Assembly: GCF_009193135.1 (NCBI RefSeq)
Contig: NZ_VUKC01000004.1
Location: forward strand, 161,226 to 225,225
Length of the DNA: 64,000 bases
Source of the DNA: Georgenia satyanarayanai
Lineage (GTDB): Bacteria > Actinomycetota > Actinomycetes > Actinomycetales > Actinomycetaceae
Direction of reading: 5' to 3'
Position 1 is the first letter of the stretch, and every line of letters begins with the position of its first letter. The notes under the pieces were generated by a model. That model ran no database searches, was not told where the DNA came from, and was given only the letters and a program-made list of their open reading frames with translations. Positions 32,926 through 42,138 of this stretch are shown one piece after another. A program made the position numbers and the translations under genes.

Positions 32926-34386
32926 TCAGAACTGACGCATGAGGGACTTGATCCCGGCGACGTAGTTGCGGGTGTCGGCGTACATGCCGTTGCGCTTGAC
33001 CCCCGCGAGGCCCTGGTAGTAGCCGGCGACCGCCTGGTCGAAGTTGTCGGCGGTGCGGACGAGCTGGCGCAGGATCGCGATGCCGGCGGTGACGTTGTCC
33101 TGCGGGTCGAGGAGGTTGAGCTGGCGCCCGACGAGGTCCGAGGCCCACTGGCCGGAGCTCGGGATCACCTGCATGACGCCGACGGCGTTGGCGGGGGAGA
33201 CGGCGCGTGCGTCGAAGCCGGACTCCTGCTGGGCCACGGCCAGGGCGAGCGCGGGGTCCACGCCCATGTTCACGGCGGTGTTCCGGACCATGGCGCGCAT
33301 CTGGTCGCGCGAGGGGACGCTCATCGACAGGAGCGTCGCCTTGTTCGTGTTGGCCGCGCCGACGACGTTGCTCGCGTAGGTCCGCCCGAGGAACGTGCTG
33401 CCGACGAGCTGGCCGCCGCTCGTGCTGCCTCCGGCGCTCGTGCCGCCACCCGAGCCACCCGGCACGGTGAGGCGCTGGCCGACGTAGATGAGCCCGGAGC
33501 CGGGAAGGTTGTTGGCGGAGATGATCGCCGACGTCGTCGAGCCGTACCGCGAGGCGAGGCCCGAGACGGTGTCGCCGGCCGCGACGACGTGCGTGCGGGA
33601 GGCCGTGCTGCTGACGGGCGTCGTGGCGGGCTTGGCGGCGGGGGCCGAGGTCGAGCCGCCGCCGGAGACGGTGAGGCGCTGGCCGATCCGGATGAGGCCG
33701 GGGTTGCGCAGACCGTTGGCCGACGCGATGCGCTCGACGGTGGTGCCGTAGCGCTGGGCGATGCCGGAGACGGTGTCCCCGGCCCGGACCACGTGGGTGC
33801 TGGCGCTCTGGGCGGCGGGGCGGCTCGCCGCGGGGGCGGCGCTCGCGCCGGTGGCCGGAGCCGAGGTCCCGGGGATGGTGAGGCGCTGGCCGATGATGAT
33901 GAGCGCGCGCGAACCGAGGCGGTTGGCGGAGACGATGTCCTCGACAGTGGTGCCGTACCGCTTGGCGAGGGCCGAGACCGTGTCACCCGCGGCGACCGTG
34001 TGGGTCGTCGCGGCGGCGGCCCGGGCGGGCGCGGCCGTGGCGGCCTTGCCGGCGGCCGGCAGACGGAGGACCTGGCCCACCTTGATGAGCGCCTGCGAGT
34101 TGAGGCCGTTGGCCGCGACGATCGCGGAGACGGACGTCCCCGCGCGGGCGGCGATGGCGCCGACCGTGTCGCCGGCTCGCACCTGGTAGGTGCCCGTCGG
34201 CAGGCTGCGCTGGGTGGCGGGCGCGGTGAGTGCGAGCGCCGTGGCGCCCGCGGTGGGCGCGGTGGTGGCCGCGGTGGCGGCGCCGGCCGGCACGGTCATC
34301 GCCGCGACGGTGGTCGCCGCGAGCACGAGGCCCACGCCGGCGCGGCCGGCGGGACGAGGCGCCCGGGTGTGAGTGCGAGCCTTCAT
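32926..34386 (-). CDS. Secreted lytic transglycosylase with four LysM domains
   Basis: Exported wall enzyme of 486 residues. Signal peptide about residues 1-37 (basic start, hydrophobic core, AAT/AGA region). Four LysM peptidoglycan-binding repeats at about 66-110, 128-172, 197-240 and 265-309, each with AGDTVxxxA and a GQxLxxP end, joined by Ala/Pro/Thr linkers. The C-terminal domain is a goose-lysozyme/SLT-type transglycosylase with catalytic Glu388 in QQESGFDARAVSPANAVG and YYQGLAGVKRNG. It cleaves glycan strands to 1,6-anhydro ends. A good promoter (TTTACG-N17-TAGGGT) lies about 90 nt upstream of the ATG. Probably functionally linked to the PASTA kinase just downstream. Confidence 0.93.
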   Translation of the reverse strand: MKARTHTRAPRPAGRAGVGLVLAATTVAAMTVPAGAATAATTAPTAGATALALTAPATQRSLPTGTYQVRAGDTVGAIAARAGTSVSAIVAANGLNSQALIKVGQVLRLPAAGKAATAAPARAAAATTHTVAAGDTVSALAKRYGTTVEDIVSANRLGSRALIIIGQRLTIPGTSAPATGASAAPAASRPAAQSASTHVVRAGDTVSGIAQRYGTTVERIASANGLRNPGLIRIGQRLTVSGGGSTSAPAAKPATTPVSSTASRTHVVAAGDTVSGLASRYGSTTSAIISANNLPGSGLIYVGQRLTVPGGSGGGTSAGGSTSGGQLVGSTFLGRTYASNVVGAANTNKATLLSMSVPSRDQMRAMVRNTAVNMGVDPALALAVAQQESGFDARAVSPANAVGVMQVIPSSGQWASDLVGRQLNLLDPQDNVTAGIAILRQLVRTADNFDQAVAGYYQGLAGVKRNGMYADTRNYVAGIKSLMRQF

Positions 34387-34472
34387 CGATGTCCTCCGCG
34401 ACGGGCCCCGGCGTGTCGGCGCACGGGACCACAGTGGCTGGTGTTATTGGTGGGGCGAGTGTGAACGCTGTG

Positions 34473-34501
34473 ACCCTAGCGTTATCGAGGCGGCACGTAA
34501 A
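34473..34501 (-). promoter_or_regulatory. Promoter of the LysM transglycosylase gene
   Basis: -35 TTTACG (34496-34501), 17-bp spacer, -10 TAGGGT (34473-34478) on the minus strand. The dyad AACGCT-N8-AGCGTT (34464-34483) straddles the -10 box and could be an operator. The 5' leader would be about 80 nt. Confidence 0.55.
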
Positions 34502-34532
34502 GGCGGGGACGGCGCCCGCTCCCGCGGCTCGT

Positions 34533-34538
34533 TAGGCT
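34533..34538 (+). promoter_or_regulatory. -10 box of the Rv2175c-like gene (leaderless)
   Basis: TAGGCT, 6 nt before ATG 34545. Confidence 0.5.
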
Positions 34539-34544
34539 GCGGGA

Positions 34545-34919
34545 ATGACCGAGAACGACGCCTCAGGCCTCCGCTGGTGCTCCCTCCCCGAGGTCGCCGA
34601 GCTCCTCGACGTGCGGCTGCGCGACGTCCGGGACCTCGTCCGCGACCACCACCTCGCAGGGACGCGCCCGCAGGAGGAGGGTCCCTTCCTCGTCCCGCGC
34701 GACTTCCTCCTCACCGCGGAGGACGGCGCCGCCGAGCCCGGTCCGGTGCCCTCGCTGCGCGGGACGCTCATCCTGCTGACCGACACCGGTTTCACGGTCG
34801 ACGAGGCCGTGGCGTGGCTGCTCACCGAGCAGGAGGACCTGGGGACCACGCCGATCGCCGCCCTGCGGGCACAGCGGATCCACGAGGTGCGTCGGCTCGC
34901 TCAGACCTTCGCGGTCTGA
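34545..34919 (+). CDS. Rv2175c-family DNA-binding protein
   Basis: Cytoplasmic protein of 124 residues with an N-terminal winged helix-turn-helix (WCSLPEVAELLDVRLRDVRD, about residues 11-30) and a C-terminal helical part (LTDTGFTVDEAVAWLLTEQE). Length and both blocks match Rv2175c, a DNA-binding protein phosphorylated by PknL in mycobacteria on an N-terminal Thr; a Thr at position 2 is present here. Adjacent gene order with a Ser/Thr kinase supports the same partnership. DNA targets are unknown. ATG 34545 lies 6 nt after a -10 box. Divergent from the LysM transglycosylase gene. Confidence 0.88.
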   Translation: MTENDASGLRWCSLPEVAELLDVRLRDVRDLVRDHHLAGTRPQEEGPFLVPRDFLLTAEDGAAEPGPVPSLRGTLILLTDTGFTVDEAVAWLLTEQEDLGTTPIAALRAQRIHEVRRLAQTFAV

Positions 34920-34947
34920 GGCCGTCCGCGGCGCGGCGAGCCGGGGC

Positions 34948-36027
34948 TCACGCCGCGCGCGAGGTGAGCAGCCGCGCCAGCCCGGTGAGCATCTCGTGGC
35001 TCGCCGCGGGCAGGCCGAGCCCGTCCAGCGCGGCCAGGCCCTCGGCGAGGTGGCTGTCGACGAGCCGCTGGTGCTCCTCGACGGCGCCCGTGGTCTCCAG
35101 GACGGTCCGCAGCAGCGCGACGTCCTCCTCGGAGAGGTCCGGGCGGCCCACGTGCCGCTGCAGGGTGGCCCGCTGCTCGGCGTCCGCGCCCCGCAGCGCC
35201 AGGGCGAGGAGCACGGTGCGCTTGCCCTCGCGCAGGTCGTCGCCGGCCGGCTTGCCGGTCACCTCGGGCTCGCCGAACACGCCGAGGACGTCGTCCCAGA
35301 GCTGGAAGGCCACGCCGAGGGGCAGACCGACGCGGCGCAGCGCGGCGAGCGCGTCCTCCGGTGCTCCGGCGAGCGCCGCACCGAGGACGAGGGGGTGCTC
35401 GACGCTGTAGCGCGCCGACTTGTGCTTCACCACCGTGAGCGCCCGGGAGACGTCGTCCTGCTCGCTCCACGGCAGCACCTGGGAGCGCACGTCCAGGTAC
35501 TGGCCCACGGCCACCTCCGTCGTCATGAGGTCCCACGTGGTCCGGGCCGCCGAGGAGGCGTCGCCGTCGACGAGCCGGCGCGCGAGGTCCATCTCGACCG
35601 AGGAGACCGACAGGAGCAGGTCGCCGAGGAGGATGGCGCCGGCGGCCCCGTGGCGGTCCGGGTCGCCCAGCCACCCGCGCTCGGCGTGCTCCCCCGCCAT
35701 GCGGCGGTGCACCGCCGGCAGGCCCCGGCGGGTCAGGGACCCGTCCATGAGGTCGTCGTGGGCGAGCGCGGCGCCCTGGAAGAGCTCGAGGGCGCTGCCG
35801 GCCAGGACCGGCGCGGAGTCGGCGGTGACGGGCCGGTCGGTGAACGCCGTCCAGCCGGCGGTGCAGAAGGCGGCCCTCAGCCGCTTGCCCCCGCCGAGCA
35901 GCGCCGCCCCGGCGGCGAGCAGCTCCTCCACCCCCTCGAGGGACGCGAAGGGGCGGGTGTGCTCGCTCAGGGCGGTGGCGACACGGTCGGTCACGAGCGT
36001 GGCCAGGCCGGCGGTGGATGCTGCCAT
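34948..36027 (-). CDS. Polyprenyl diphosphate synthase (trans-isoprenyl type)
   Basis: Prenyl elongase of 359 residues that condenses isopentenyl diphosphate with an allylic diphosphate. The first Asp-rich motif is HDDLMDGSLTRRG (Asp91, Asp92, Asp95), GGGKRLR binds IPP, and the second region is LWDDVLGVFG followed by GKPAGDDLREGKRT. The second motif reads DDxxG rather than DDxxD, a subfamily feature also expected of the Rv2173 (IdsA2) position it occupies. Products could be C15-C20 or longer chains for menaquinone, carotenoids or wall lipid carriers; chain length cannot be read reliably. ATG 36027 lies 6 nt after TAGGCT, so probably leaderless. Confidence 0.9.
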   Translation of the reverse strand: MAASTAGLATLVTDRVATALSEHTRPFASLEGVEELLAAGAALLGGGKRLRAAFCTAGWTAFTDRPVTADSAPVLAGSALELFQGAALAHDDLMDGSLTRRGLPAVHRRMAGEHAERGWLGDPDRHGAAGAILLGDLLLSVSSVEMDLARRLVDGDASSAARTTWDLMTTEVAVGQYLDVRSQVLPWSEQDDVSRALTVVKHKSARYSVEHPLVLGAALAGAPEDALAALRRVGLPLGVAFQLWDDVLGVFGEPEVTGKPAGDDLREGKRTVLLALALRGADAEQRATLQRHVGRPDLSEEDVALLRTVLETTGAVEEHQRLVDSHLAEGLAALDGLGLPAASHEMLTGLARLLTSRAA

Positions 36028-36033
36028 GCGCGC

Positions 36034-36039
36034 AGCCTA
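36034..36039 (-). promoter_or_regulatory. -10 box of the polyprenyl synthase gene (leaderless)
   Basis: TAGGCT on the minus strand, 6 nt before ATG 36027. Confidence 0.5.
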
Positions 36040-36142
36040 CGGGGACGGGTCGCTGCTCCCCAGGCGGGCACCGCTCCGGGGCCGTCCACACGGCCCGCGC
36101 CGGGCCCGGCAGCGGGAGACTCCGCGGGTGTGGCATGGGGTC

Positions 36143-37324
36143 ATGGACCCGACCACCATCACGATCTCCCAGCCCGAGGACATCGTCGCCTACCTGCCCT
36201 ACCGGCTCGGTTTCCGGCCGCGTGACTCGGTGGTGCTCCTCGCGATGTGCGGGGCGCGCAACCGCCTCGGTCTCGTCACGCGGGCCGACCTCACCCACAT
36301 CGGCCACCCGCGGCTCGGTGCGGCGCTCGTCCGGGACGTCGCGCGGCTCATGGAGGAGGAGGGTGCCCACGACGTCTTCGTCGTCCTCTACAGCGACCTG
36401 CCACGGGACCGGCTCTCGGCGGACCCGCTCGTGCGTCGCGCCGTGGAGCACCTGCGCACCCTGACCTCCTGGGCCGACCCGCCCGGCCCGTGGGTGGTGG
36501 GCGCCGGCACCTACGGCTGCTGGGGTACGGGGGAGGAGTGCGCCCCGGCCACCCGGGACGTCGCCGAGCTCGACCAGCGGCCCGTCGTCGCCACGCTCGT
36601 CCTCCACGGGCTCGCTCTCGTGCCCGCACGGGAGGACCTCGCGGTCGCCCGCACCACCGACGCGGAGCGGCGCCGCAGTGCCACCCGTGCCGTCCGGGAG
36701 GGACGTCGCCGGCTCGCCGGGCTGCGCGCCCGCAGCGGCGGGGGAGCTGCGGTCCCGGGCGCTGCGTTCGGGGTCCCGGGCGCGGTGCCCGCCGTGGACC
36801 AGCGCGAGATGGACGAGTGGCGGGAGGAGGAGCGTCGGCGCTGGGAGCGGCTGGTGGCCCTCGCCGTGCGCGGCGCCGTCCTGCCCGCCGGCGAGCTGGG
36901 GCTGCTCGCCGCCGCCCTCGAGGACAACACCGTGCGGGACAGCGTCCTGTGCTCGGTGGTCCACCCGCTGTCCGGGCGGGTGCTCGACCGGGCGCGGACC
37001 GAGGAGATCCTCGACCTCGCCATGCTCCCCGGTGGGCCGCCGCCCGACCAGGACCGCGTGGAGCCGGCGGCGGCCGTCCTGCGGGCCCTGGCTGCGTGCG
37101 TGCCGGGCCGCTCGGGGGCGCTGGCGCTCGGTCTGCTCGCCTGGATCGCGTGGTGGTGCGCCGACGGCGCGCGCGCCGACGTCCTCGCCCGGCAGGCGCT
37201 GCGGGCCCGACCCCGGACCCGCCTCGCCGAGCTCGTCGACCAGGCGCTCGCCGCGCGCCTCCCGCCGGGCTGGGTCCGGGCCGGCTCGGGCGACCCGGCG
37301 GCCCCGGGGCCGCCGATCCGGTAG
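36143..37324 (+). CDS. DUF4192 family protein
   Basis: 393-residue cytoplasmic protein of the actinobacterial DUF4192 family, recognised by its N-terminal block ITISQPEDIVAYLPYRLGFR followed by DSVVLLAM and a later helical half ending in LALGLLAWIAWWCADGARAD. No catalytic motif is apparent and no function is established. Residues 220-245 are Gly/Ala/Val-rich linker. The ATG at 36143 is chosen since the family motif starts a few residues later; the long upstream frame is antisense to the polyprenyl synthase. Divergent from that gene across about 115 bases; a universal stress protein gene follows after 62 bases on the same strand. Confidence 0.85.
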   Translation: MDPTTITISQPEDIVAYLPYRLGFRPRDSVVLLAMCGARNRLGLVTRADLTHIGHPRLGAALVRDVARLMEEEGAHDVFVVLYSDLPRDRLSADPLVRRAVEHLRTLTSWADPPGPWVVGAGTYGCWGTGEECAPATRDVAELDQRPVVATLVLHGLALVPAREDLAVARTTDAERRRSATRAVREGRRRLAGLRARSGGGAAVPGAAFGVPGAVPAVDQREMDEWREEERRRWERLVALAVRGAVLPAGELGLLAAALEDNTVRDSVLCSVVHPLSGRVLDRARTEEILDLAMLPGGPPPDQDRVEPAAAVLRALAACVPGRSGALALGLLAWIAWWCADGARADVLARQALRARPRTRLAELVDQALAARLPPGWVRAGSGDPAAPGPPIR

Positions 37325-37386
37325 CGTCAGCGCACACGGAGCAGGCCCAGGACGTCCCGGCGGGGAGCCGGAGGATGGAGTGCTGA

Positions 37387-37794
37387 ATGACGGTCGTCGT
37401 GGGCTACCTCGCAACGCCGGAGGGTGAGGCGGCGCTGGAGACCGGCGTCGCGGAGGCCCGGCGACGGGACGCGCGCGTCGTCGTCGTCATCTCCCGCCGA
37501 TCCCGCCAGGAGCAGCACGCCGATGTCGACGCCGAGCTCGAGGCCCTGCGCGACCGCCTCGACGACGCCGAGGTCGCCTACGACGTGCGCCAGCTCGGTC
37601 GCGGCAACGACGTCGCCGCCGACCTCGTGGAGACCGCCGAGGAGACGGGCGCCGAGCTCATCGTCATCGGGCTGCGGCGCCGGTCGCCGGTCGGCAAGCT
37701 CATCCTCGGCTCCAACGCCCAGCGCATCCTGCTCGACGCGCCGTGCCCCGTGCTCGCGGTCAAGCCGCCCTCCGCGGAGCGTCGCTCCTACTGA
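37387..37794 (+). CDS. Universal stress protein (UspA family)
   Basis: Single-domain Usp of 135 residues. The N-terminal strand (TVVVGYLATPEGEAAL) and the C-terminal ATP-binding region IGLRRRSPVGKLILGSNAQ (G-x2-x-G-x-GS type) followed by DAPCPVLAVKP are typical, so it is likely an ATP-binding Usp. Such proteins accumulate under starvation, hypoxia or redox stress; the specific signal here is unknown. ATG 37387 has GGAG in good position. It lies between the DUF4192 gene and the principal sigma factor gene, whose own TATAAT promoter begins about 108 bases downstream. Confidence 0.9.
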   Translation: MTVVVGYLATPEGEAALETGVAEARRRDARVVVVISRRSRQEQHADVDAELEALRDRLDDAEVAYDVRQLGRGNDVAADLVETAEETGAELIVIGLRRRSPVGKLILGSNAQRILLDAPCPVLAVKPPSAERRSY

Positions 37795-37901
37795 CTCCCG
37801 CCGCCGGCCGGGGAATGCCGGGGCACCGCCCGGCGTTGTGACGGTGGCTGCCGATCGAGAGATCCGTCCTCGCTCAACCGTCGCGAGCGGGCACGGCGAG
37901 T

Positions 37902-37907
37902 TATAAT
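37902..37907 (+). promoter_or_regulatory. -10 box of the principal sigma factor gene
   Basis: Perfect TATAAT within an A+T-rich patch (GTTATAATTGTAGG), rare in this sequence. No recognisable TTGACA at 16-19 bp. Predicted leader about 50 nt. Confidence 0.6.
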
Positions 37908-37964
37908 TGTAGGCAGCGCACCGGCCAGCAGCCGGAACCCCCATTCCCCTCCGAAAGGCTTTCT

Positions 37965-39236
<1,272 letters not shown>

Positions 39237-39250
39237 GCCCGCGCGCACGA

Positions 39251-39282
39251 CGAGGGCCCGCACCGGACGGTGCGGGCCCTCG
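39251..39282 (+). terminator. Terminator of the sigma factor gene
   Basis: Perfect 14-bp arms (39251-39264 and 39269-39282), GGAC loop, between sigA and the convergent MerR gene. Confidence 0.85.
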
Positions 39283-39288
39283 CCTCGT

Positions 39289-40083
39289 CTAGGGGCGTGC
39301 CGCGTGACGGTCGGCGTTGGCGTGGACGGCGTCGCGCACGTACTGCGCGAGCCCCGGCCGGATGTCCTCGTAGGTCCTCGCGAATCGCGGGTCGCTGACG
39401 TACATGTCCCCGAGGTTGCGGTGGAACTCGGGCGTGAGGTCGTAGAAGCGCTCGTGGATGTGCCGCCGGGCGCCCTCCGCGGCGTCCATCGCCGCCTCGC
39501 TCGTCGGCGGCAGGCCGGCCTCCATCGCGGCGACGAAGGCCGCGTTGACCTCCTCCGACTCCGCCTTGATCTCCTGCCAGTCGGCCTTGGTGTAGCGGGT
39601 GGTGCGCTCCTGGGACTGCCGCCACGCCTCGGTGTCGCCCCAGCGCTCCTGCGCCTCGCTGGCGTACTCGTCGCTGAAACCGTCCCCGAACAGCTCGCGC
39701 TGCTCCTCCTTGGTGAGGTTCACTCCGGTCATCTCTCGCTCCAGTGCTCGGTCGATGGCGGTGACGAGCTCGGCGAGCTCGTCCAGCCGGGACATGACCG
39801 CGGACCGCTGCCGCCGCAGGTGCTCGAGGCGCGCCGGCCGCGTGCCGTCGTCGAGCAGCCCGGCGATCTCCTCGAGGGAGAAGCCGAGCCTGCGGTAGAC
39901 GACGACGTGCTGCAGCCGGGAGACGTCCTCCTCGGTGTAGAGCCGGTAGCCCGCGTGGCTGCGGGCGCTCGGGCTGAGCAGGCCGATCGCGTCGTAGTGG
40001 TGCAGCGTGCGCACCGTCACGCCGAAGCGCTCGGCCACCTGGCCCACCGTCAGCACCGTGACGACTCCCGTTCTCTCGGTCAT
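39289..40083 (-). CDS. MerR-family regulator with TipAS-type domain
   Basis: Transcription activator of 264 residues. The N-terminus is a MerR winged helix (LTVGQVAERFGVTVRTLHHYD, continuing to GYRLYTEEDVSRLQ), followed by a coiled dimerisation helix (about 85-115) and a C-terminal TipAS-like domain (LTKEEQRELFGDGFSDEYASE... ending in LAQYVRDAVHAN), which in TipA binds thiopeptide and other drugs. The MerR promoter architecture just upstream (TTGACC-N19-CACGGT with a central dyad) argues for autoregulation and makes ATG 40083 a leaderless start, 6 nt after the -10 box. Likely a multidrug-sensing regulator; ligands and other targets are unknown. Convergent with sigA. Confidence 0.9.
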   Translation of the reverse strand: MTERTGVVTVLTVGQVAERFGVTVRTLHHYDAIGLLSPSARSHAGYRLYTEEDVSRLQHVVVYRRLGFSLEEIAGLLDDGTRPARLEHLRRQRSAVMSRLDELAELVTAIDRALEREMTGVNLTKEEQRELFGDGFSDEYASEAQERWGDTEAWRQSQERTTRYTKADWQEIKAESEEVNAAFVAAMEAGLPPTSEAAMDAAEGARRHIHERFYDLTPEFHRNLGDMYVSDPRFARTYEDIRPGLAQYVRDAVHANADRHAARP

Positions 40084-40089
40084 GCCTCC

Positions 40090-40120
40090 ACCGTGGCGCC
40101 TCACGCCGCGTGAGGGTCAA
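40090..40120 (-). promoter_or_regulatory. MerR-type promoter/operator
   Basis: -35 TTGACC (40115-40120), 19-bp spacer, -10 CACGGT (40090-40095), with the dyad CCTCACG-CGG-CGTGAGG (40099-40115) inside the spacer. The over-long spacer with a central dyad is the hallmark of promoters twisted open by MerR proteins. Confidence 0.7.
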
Positions 40121-40171
40121 GACCATTGTCGGGGGCGGGCGATGGCAGGGAGGACTGTCGGGCCTGCCCTC

Positions 40172-40177
40172 TACGAT
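40172..40177 (+). promoter_or_regulatory. -10 box, leaderless hypothetical gene
   Basis: TACGAT, 6 nt before GTG 40184. Confidence 0.5.
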
Positions 40178-40183
40178 CGAGGC

Positions 40184-41044
40184 GTGAGCACCGACACCTC
40201 GTCCACGTCCCTCCCGCTGGGCCTGCGCGCCTCCGACCTCGTGACCGCCGCGGCCACCGGGCTCCTCACCCTGCCCGACCCGGCCCGCCGCACCCCGCTG
40301 ACGCGCTTCGGGCTGCGGACCGCGATCGCCGGGACCACCGGTGCCGGGGTGTGGTTGGGCACGGCGGAGGACCGGGACGCCACCCTGGACCTCCCCTCGC
40401 GCGTCGCGTTCACGGCCGGTGCCGTCGGGCTCGTCTACGGCGCCGCCGAGCTCGGCGAGACGATGGACCGCGCCCTGCAGCGCCGGCTCGTGCGTGCCGG
40501 CGTGCGCCGCCCGCGTCTGGCGATGGCCCTGGCCGGGGTCGGACTCTCGCTCGCGATGTCCCTCCTCGAGCGCCGGGGTGCGGGCACCGGGGCGGTGGAG
40601 GAGGCTCCCGAGGGCCCCACCCTGCGCCCCCTCCCGCAGCCCGTGCACGAGCTCGTCAGCGCGATCCTCGCGCACACCGAGGACCACGACTCCCTGCGGC
40701 TGCGTGCCCAGCTCGCGCGGGCGAGCGAGGAGGTCTGGGGCGAGCCCGAGGAGGCGCCGCGCCTCGTCGCGATCGCCGTGCCCGACGACGTGCCGCTGGC
40801 GGTGCCGCACACCTTCACCTTCCCGGTGAGCGCCCGCTTCACCACCCCCCGCGGCGTGCCGTGCACCGCCGAGGTCCTCGTGAGCGAGGGCCGCCTCTTC
40901 GCCGTCGTCGTCGACATCGACGGCAAGGCGTGGGAGGTCCTCGCCGAGGACTGGGACCCGGCCGGTGGCGACCCCGACCCGCTCGCGGACGCGACGCTGC
41001 CCCGGGTCTCGGACGTCGTCCTCGTGGCCGAGTCCCGGGGCTGA
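40184..41044 (+). CDS. Hypothetical protein
   Basis: 286-residue protein I do not recognise. The N-terminal half (about 1-130) has Ala/Leu/Gly-rich, moderately hydrophobic stretches (RVAFTAGAVGLVYGAAELGE, RLAMALAGVGLSLAMSLLERR) that could be one or two membrane helices; the C-terminal half is an acidic, soluble domain with predicted strands (FTFPVSARFTTPRGVPCTAEVLV). No cysteine clusters or catalytic motifs are seen. GTG 40184 is supported by a TACGAT box 6 nt upstream. It is divergent from the MerR/TipAS gene and could be a target of that regulator. It ends 3 nt from the convergent GNAT gene. Confidence 0.75.
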   Translation: MSTDTSSTSLPLGLRASDLVTAAATGLLTLPDPARRTPLTRFGLRTAIAGTTGAGVWLGTAEDRDATLDLPSRVAFTAGAVGLVYGAAELGETMDRALQRRLVRAGVRRPRLAMALAGVGLSLAMSLLERRGAGTGAVEEAPEGPTLRPLPQPVHELVSAILAHTEDHDSLRLRAQLARASEEVWGEPEEAPRLVAIAVPDDVPLAVPHTFTFPVSARFTTPRGVPCTAEVLVSEGRLFAVVVDIDGKAWEVLAEDWDPAGGDPDPLADATLPRVSDVVLVAESRG

Positions 41045-41047
41045 CGC

Positions 41048-42034
41048 TCACACGTCCTTGCCGTAGGCGAGGGACCGGCGCGACTCCCGGTAGCCGAGGC
41101 CGGTGTACAGGTCCAGCGCCCGGTTCGGGTTCTCGACGTCCACGCCGAGGTCCGCCCGCTCGATGCCGTCCTCCCGCAGCGCCCGCATGGTCGCCGCCAG
41201 GAGGGCGGTGGCCACACCCGCGCGGCGCCACGGCCGCCGGACACCGAGCAGGTCGGTCCAGCCCGCCGAGTAGCCCTGCGCCGTCCAGTCCTGCTCGTAG
41301 GCCGAGGTGAGGCTGTACCCGGCGACCTCCTCGCCGTCGAGCACCGCGAAGCTCCACGTCGGCCGGAAGTAGCGCCCGCCCACGCTCTGCCGCGCCCAGT
41401 TCTCCGGGTCACGCGGCTCGCTGCCCCAGTGGTCGGCGAAGGCCTCGTTGTGGGCGAGCCGGATGCGCTCGCTGAGCGACGCGTCGTAGGGCACGAGCCG
41501 TAGCCCCTCCCGCAGGGCAGGGGTCGGGACGTCGCCGCCGAGGGGGCGGGTGAGCTCGAGGTAGACGCGCAGGCGGCGGAAGCCCGCCCGGTGCAGCAGC
41601 CGCTCGGTGGCGGTGAGGCCGTCGTCGACGTGGACGAGCACCCGTCCGGGCCCGGTGGACCGGGCGGCGGCGATCTTCTCCCGCCCGAGGCGCTCCTGCC
41701 AGGCGAGCAGCTCGCGGCCGACGCCCTGGCCCCGCCACTGCGGGTGCACCCCGCCCCAGCAGAAGGCGCGCATCGTGCGCACGTCACCCGGGAGCACCTG
41801 GACGTGCCCGAAGGCGCGGGGGACGCCGTCGTCGTCCACGCCGATGGTGCTGTCGCGGGAGGGGTCCTTCCACGAGCCGTCGAGGAGCTCGTCGTGGAGG
41901 TCCTCCGGGGTGTACCGCTCGGCGGGGTCGTCGGCCGCCTCGATGGCCTGGACGAGCTCGTGCCAGGCGGGGACGTCGTGCGCGGTGATGGGCCGCCAGC
42001 GCAGGCCGGCGACGGGGGAGGGCGGTGTGCTCAT
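41048..42034 (-). CDS. Tandem-GNAT acetyltransferase, paralogue 1
   Basis: 328-residue protein with two GNAT folds. The first has an acetyl-CoA loop HPQWRGQGVGRELL (about 98-111); the second has RRPWRRAGVATALL. Between them is the marker AHNEAFADHWGS, shared almost unchanged by two further genes at 44731 and 45809. Tandem GNAT layout resembles mycothiol synthase MshD, but the marker motif and lengths differ, so the substrate is unknown. ATG 42034 lies 7 nt after TAGCCT. The gene is convergent, 3 nt apart, with the hypothetical at 40184. Confidence 0.88.
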   Translation of the reverse strand: MSTPPSPVAGLRWRPITAHDVPAWHELVQAIEAADDPAERYTPEDLHDELLDGSWKDPSRDSTIGVDDDGVPRAFGHVQVLPGDVRTMRAFCWGGVHPQWRGQGVGRELLAWQERLGREKIAAARSTGPGRVLVHVDDGLTATERLLHRAGFRRLRVYLELTRPLGGDVPTPALREGLRLVPYDASLSERIRLAHNEAFADHWGSEPRDPENWARQSVGGRYFRPTWSFAVLDGEEVAGYSLTSAYEQDWTAQGYSAGWTDLLGVRRPWRRAGVATALLAATMRALREDGIERADLGVDVENPNRALDLYTGLGYRESRRSLAYGKDV

Positions 42035-42041
42035 GGCGCGG

Positions 42042-42047
42042 AGGCTA
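42042..42047 (-). promoter_or_regulatory. -10 box of tandem-GNAT paralogue 1 (leaderless)
   Basis: TAGCCT on the minus strand, 7 nt before ATG 42034. Confidence 0.5.
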
Positions 42048-42080
42048 CGGGCCAGGGGCCTCGCCCGTCACGAGAAATAG

Positions 42081-42118
42081 CGGAAGCGCCGGCGCCCCGG
42101 GGGGCGCCGGCGCTTCCG
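42081..42118 (-). terminator. Terminator of the DUF7455 gene
   Basis: Perfect 18-bp arms (42081-42098 and 42101-42118) with a 2-nt centre (4-6 nt in practice), 20 nt beyond the stop at 42139. Confidence 0.8.
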
Positions 42119-42138
42119 GGCAGTCGGGGGAGGGGGTG

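Noticed and set aside
34387..34500. c-di-AMP (ydaO) riboswitch before the LysM transglycosylase gene
   Set aside because: Such riboswitches are common before wall-lytic genes in actinobacteria, but the leader is only about 80 nt and none of the conserved core was found.
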